Shown here piece by piece: positions 60,390 to 64,000 of a stretch of DNA of 64,000 nucleotides; position 1 is the stretch's first letter; every line of letters begins with the position of its first letter. The position numbers and the translations under genes are program-made. This DNA comes from Bacteriovorax stolpii (GTDB taxonomy: Bacteria > Bdellovibrionota > Bacteriovoracia > Bacteriovoracales > Bacteriovoracaceae): assembly GCA_945883845.1 (NCBI GenBank), contig CAMCYI010000015.1, positions 1 through 64,000 of the forward strand, written 5' to 3'. The notes under the pieces were generated by a model. The model searched no databases, was not told the DNA's origin, and was given only the letters and a program-made list of their open reading frames with translations.

Positions 60390-61744
60390 TTATGTTGATC
60401 CCAGACAGAGACGAAAATACTTGGACGGGAGAAAACGTCCATACATTCTTTGCGGACATCACTGACAGTCACTTTCTCATAAAGCGTAAGTTCCTTTTTA
60501 TAGAATCTCCAGTCACCAAAAAGAAGTTGTCTCTCACCGAGAAACTGAGCTAGGCCTGCGTTGGTATCAAGGCCTGAGTACAAATCAACGAGGTAGTTAT
60601 TCTTGATTTTCTGAATGCTTCTTTCTGTGATCTCAGTCTGGCAGTAGCCCATCAACTTTTTCTGGAGATCCAGACGGAAGTCTTCGAGCTTGATACCTTT
60701 CACCAGTTCACCACCGACGAAGAAGAAACCTGATTTTTCAAGTGACTGATGAGCGGCGTACATCGACGTTGCAACCGGACGGGGAATCAGGATGTACTGA
60801 TTAATAAGAGCAGAACTTTTACCGGATCCAAGGATTGAACTCAGGACATCAAGAGCATATCCGCGCGGGTGTCCTGCCTTCACAGTTGGCCATGCCATCA
60901 TGAACATAGGAGACGGAGACTCTCCCTTCATCGCAATCACTTTTGAATCTTTCAGCTTGGGAACGAAGAGTTCGTCTTTCAGTGATTCCTGATCTTCTTT
61001 CACTGTCGGTGAAGGCTTCAGTTCACCGAACTTGTCCTTAAGAATCTGTTCTGTTTTGTTTTCATCAAGATCACCGACAATGACGAGCGAAAGATTATTT
61101 GGGGCGTAGAATCGTCTGAAATACTTATGAATCTGGTCCCGTGTGACTGATCTCAAGTCCGGAATCTCACCAATAACGGAAGTTCCGTAAGGAGTGCCAA
61201 CGTAAAGGTTCTGCATGAGTCCCAGATAAAGCTGACCACGAGGCGAATTCTCGTAGCGCATTTTACGCTCTTCAAGAACAACGGCGCGCTCTTTGGTGAA
61301 GTCTTCTTTATCCAGAAGAAGGTTTTCCATTCTATCCGCTTCGATATCAAGAATGTTTTCGAGCTGACTGACAGGTAAATTTTCGTAGTAAACAGTCTGA
61401 TCGTTGGTGGTGTAAGCGTTAGTAGATCCCCCGCTTCCTTCGATCATAAAGTCGATAATACCTTTGCCGTACTTCTTCGCTCCTTTGAACATCATATGCT
61501 CAAGGAAATGGCTGGCCCCGGTAATCCCTGACTTCTCATTTTTCGATCCCACTTTATAAAAGAGATAGAGAGAAAAAATTGGAAGCTTATGGTTAGACGC
61601 AATGAGGGCCGTCATTCCATTCTTGAGTTTGACCTCTTTGACTTCGAGATTAATACTGTCAGCGAGATTTTTTTCGCGTTTTTCAGTTTTGGTGGAACAG
61701 GCCGCAAGGGCAAAGCAGATCAGTAGAACAAGCGACAACTTCAT
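60386..61744 (-). CDS. M16-family zinc peptidase, lipoprotein
   Basis: Lipobox ALAACS; HFLEHMMFKG; downstream Glu in ERAVVLEERKMR; overlaps the second M16 gene. Confidence 0.9.
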   Translation of the reverse strand: MKLSLVLLICFALAACSTKTEKREKNLADSINLEVKEVKLKNGMTALIASNHKLPIFSLYLFYKVGSKNEKSGITGASHFLEHMMFKGAKKYGKGIIDFMIEGSGGSTNAYTTNDQTVYYENLPVSQLENILDIEADRMENLLLDKEDFTKERAVVLEERKMRYENSPRGQLYLGLMQNLYVGTPYGTSVIGEIPDLRSVTRDQIHKYFRRFYAPNNLSLVIVGDLDENKTEQILKDKFGELKPSPTVKEDQESLKDELFVPKLKDSKVIAMKGESPSPMFMMAWPTVKAGHPRGYALDVLSSILGSGKSSALINQYILIPRPVATSMYAAHQSLEKSGFFFVGGELVKGIKLEDFRLDLQKKLMGYCQTEITERSIQKIKNNYLVDLYSGLDTNAGLAQFLGERQLLFGDWRFYKKELTLYEKVTVSDVRKECMDVFSRPSIFVSVWDQHK

Positions 61745-61761
61745 AGTAAAATCCTCTCAGC

Positions 61762-62580
61762 ATGAAGAACAGCATAACAATTCTGGGTTCTGGTACGAGT
61801 ACGGGAGTCCCTATTTTAGGGTGTAATTGTAAGGTTTGCCAATCAAACGATCCTCGAAATCGTCGCTTACGCACGTCAGCTTTAATAGAATTTTCTTCGG
61901 GAAAAAAAGTTTTGATCGATGCCTCACCTGATCTGCGGACTCAATTACTTCGCACTCAAACTAAAACGATGGATGCTGTACTTATCACTCATGATCATGC
62001 AGATCACACTCACGGCATGGATGATCTTCGTCCGTTTTGTTGGAATCATACGGAAGACATACCTGTCTATGCAGATGAGTCGGCCACAAAAGATCTGAAG
62101 AGAAAATTTCGTTACATCTTTGAGCGCGATGAGTACTTCGCGAACAAGGCCATTCTCGGAGGAGGAATTCCACATCTCACGCTTCAGGTTGTGAGTGATG
62201 GTGAGTACGAAATCGCCGGAGAAAAATTTAATCTCTTTTCACTTCCCCACGGGCACGAAATGACTTTCTGTTTTATCCAGGGAAAATGCGGCTATGTAAC
62301 AGACTGTCGTGAGATCCCTGAACCAGTCCTTGAAAAGCTTCATGACGCTCAGCTTGAGGTTCTCTTCATTGATTGTCTCAGAAGAAAACCACACACCACG
62401 CATCTTCATTTAGATCTGAGTCTCGACTACATTGCGAAAATCAGGCCTCAGATAGCAGTGCTGACCCATATGTCTCACGAGTGGGATTATCAGGAACTCA
62501 TGTCAGAACTGCGAACGCGTGGCATAAACAATGTTTTGCCTGCACAAGATGGACAGACCTTCCTCTATTCTAAAACATAA
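61762..62580 (+). CDS. PhnP-like metallo-beta-lactamase-fold hydrolase
   Basis: ITILGSGTSTGVPILGCNCKVCQSNDPRNRRLRTSALIE, LITHDHADHTHGMDDLRPF, LPHGHEMTF, HMSHEWDYQEL. Confidence 0.88.
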   Translation: MKNSITILGSGTSTGVPILGCNCKVCQSNDPRNRRLRTSALIEFSSGKKVLIDASPDLRTQLLRTQTKTMDAVLITHDHADHTHGMDDLRPFCWNHTEDIPVYADESATKDLKRKFRYIFERDEYFANKAILGGGIPHLTLQVVSDGEYEIAGEKFNLFSLPHGHEMTFCFIQGKCGYVTDCREIPEPVLEKLHDAQLEVLFIDCLRRKPHTTHLHLDLSLDYIAKIRPQIAVLTHMSHEWDYQELMSELRTRGINNVLPAQDGQTFLYSKT

Positions 62581-62643
62581 AAATCAGGTAGAATGGTCAG
62601 AATTTTTCATTCTGTATTGGTTAATAAATAAACGGGAGTCCCT

Positions 62644-63762
62644 ATGAAAATCGCAGTCCCTAAAGAAATCAAAAACAACGAAAACCGTGTTGGTCTGGTA
62701 CCAAGTGGAGCTCGTCAGCTCGTGCAAGACGGCCACGAAGTTTACGTTCAACATAACGCCGGTATGGGCATTGGTATTTCTGATGAAGAATACATCAAGG
62801 CCGGCGCTAAGATCGTTAACACTCTTGAAGATGCATTCGCTGTCGGCGAAATGATCATCAAAGTAAAAGAGCCTCAGCCAAATGAGATCGCTCTTCTTAA
62901 ACCACACCACATTCTTTACACGTACCTTCACCTTGCTGCTGATAAGCCGCAGACTGAAGGCCTGATGAAATCAGGTTCAACTTGTATCGCGTACGAAACA
63001 ATTCAACTTGAAGACAATTCTCTTCCACTTCTCGTTCCAATGTCAGAAGTTGCAGGTCGTATGTCAGTTCAGGTTGGTGCTTCTTACCTTCAGCTTGATA
63101 AGGGCGGTAAAGGTATTCTTCTCGGAGGCGTGCCGGGTGTTCGTCGTGCGAAAGTGACAATCATCGGTTGTGGTATCGCAGGTACAAACGCTGCTCAGAT
63201 GGCAGTCGGTATGGGTGCGGATGTATCATTGATCGATCTTTCAACCAAACGTCTTGCAGAACTTGATCAACTTTTTGAAAACAAAGTTCACACGATTTTC
63301 TCTAACTCTCAGAACATCGAAGAATCAGTGATCAACTCCGATCTCGTGATTGGTGCTGTCCTCGTTCCGGGTGCAAAAGCTCCGAAGCTTGTGACACGCG
63401 AAATGATTTCTAAAATGGGCAAAGGTTCAGTTGTTGTTGATATCGCAGTCGATCAGGGTGGTTGTATCGAAACTTGTAAGCCAACAACTCATGAAAATCC
63501 TACTTTCGTTGTTGATGGAGTTGTTCATTACTGTGTTGCGAACATGCCTGGTGCTGTTGCCCGTACGTCAACTTTCGCTCTCACAAACGTTACTCTCAAG
63601 TATGCCCGCATGATTGCCCGTGATGGTATTGATCGTGCGATCATGAGAGACAAGCCGCTTCGTCTCGGTGTGAATATCTATAAAGGGAAACTGGTTTACG
63701 AGCAAGTTGCTCTCGATCTCGATCTTCCGTTTACTCCGCTTCAACTCGATAAATATCTTTAA
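62644..63762 (+). CDS. ald: Alanine dehydrogenase
   Basis: [93 protein letters not shown]. Confidence 0.97.
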   Translation: MKIAVPKEIKNNENRVGLVPSGARQLVQDGHEVYVQHNAGMGIGISDEEYIKAGAKIVNTLEDAFAVGEMIIKVKEPQPNEIALLKPHHILYTYLHLAADKPQTEGLMKSGSTCIAYETIQLEDNSLPLLVPMSEVAGRMSVQVGASYLQLDKGGKGILLGGVPGVRRAKVTIIGCGIAGTNAAQMAVGMGADVSLIDLSTKRLAELDQLFENKVHTIFSNSQNIEESVINSDLVIGAVLVPGAKAPKLVTREMISKMGKGSVVVDIAVDQGGCIETCKPTTHENPTFVVDGVVHYCVANMPGAVARTSTFALTNVTLKYARMIARDGIDRAIMRDKPLRLGVNIYKGKLVYEQVALDLDLPFTPLQLDKYL

Positions 63763-63767
63763 GCTTT

Positions 63768-63797
63768 ATAGGGGCACCCTTCGGGGTGCCTTTTTTA
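63768..63797 (+). terminator. Intrinsic terminator with TTCG tetraloop
   Basis: AGGGGCACCC-TTCG-GGGTGCCTTTTTT. Confidence 0.92.
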
Positions 63798-63826
63798 TGT
63801 CCATGGAAGTGAGCGAAGGACGGTAT

Positions 63827-63861
63827 GCCGCCGGAGCAGGAGCGAGAGGCGGCGCTTGCGC
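63827..63861. repeat. GC-rich inverted-repeat element
   Basis: GCCGCC (63827-63832) pairs with GGCGGC (63848-63853); adjacent GCGC-TT-GCGC (63852-63861). Confidence 0.4.
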
Positions 63862-63889
63862 ATTAGCACCATCATGTTAAAATCTTAGA

Positions 63890-64000
63890 ATGCAGAAGAT
63901 CCTCATCCTCTTAAATCTTGTTGTTGCTCTCGGCGGTGCCGGTCTAGTCTTCTATTCTCACAACATGATCAAGCCTGCCCCTACAGATCAGGCCGCAGAA
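63890..64000 (+). CDS. Partial CDS at window edge; N-terminal TM protein, possibly FliL-like
   Basis: MQKILILLNLVVALGGAGLVFYSHNMIKPAPTDQAAE, open at the right edge; FliL identity is weak. Confidence 0.4.
   Translation, partial: MQKILILLNLVVALGGAGLVFYSHNMIKPAPTDQAAE

Noticed and set aside
61745-61761. 17-bp divergent gap considered as a regulated bidirectional promoter
   Set aside because: Too short to judge; promoters would have to lie inside the flanking genes and no clear -10/-35 was seen.
1-64000. CRISPR arrays, tRNA/rRNA genes, transposons, prophage genes
   Set aside because: No regularly spaced repeats, no tRNA-like cloverleaf noticed in spacers, no transposase, integrase or phage structural motifs in the ORFs; by-eye scan only.

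Overview
The window is a gene-dense chromosomal segment of about 44% GC by eye. Overall gene content and style (CarD-like regulator, GldG/DUF4340 ABC cluster, Csd6/Bd1075-like L,D-carboxypeptidase next to a bactofilin, degenerate-receiver signalling proteins) suggest a Bdellovibrionota/Bacteriovoracales-type bacterium. That taxonomic guess is inference only. Most of the window is housekeeping: the pyrB-carA-carB-pyrF-pyrE-lysA operon, uvrB, gltX-cysS, sucC-sucD-ndk, pal-DUF4398-ybgF-tsaD-rsmA-smpB, hpt/upp/tdk salvage genes, trmFO, nadE and ald. I see no rRNA, tRNA, CRISPR array, prophage, transposase or integron. The items most worth a second look are: (1) an operon encoding an AglZ-like protein (N-terminal receiver-like region, acidic Asp/Ser-repeat linker, long coiled coil) translationally coupled to a diguanylate cyclase whose own receiver-like domain is degenerate; (2) a cell-shape cluster of YkuD+NTF2-like L,D-carboxypeptidase, bitopic membrane protein and bactofilin; (3) a stand-alone pseudo-receiver next to a minimal flagellin; (4) a histone H1-like Lys/Ala-rich protein; (5) a paired active and catalytically dead M16 peptidase; (6) a pyrL-like leader ORF overlapping the pyrB start; (7) a GC-rich structured intergenic element near the right edge. 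All homology calls come from motif recognition by eye, with no database search.
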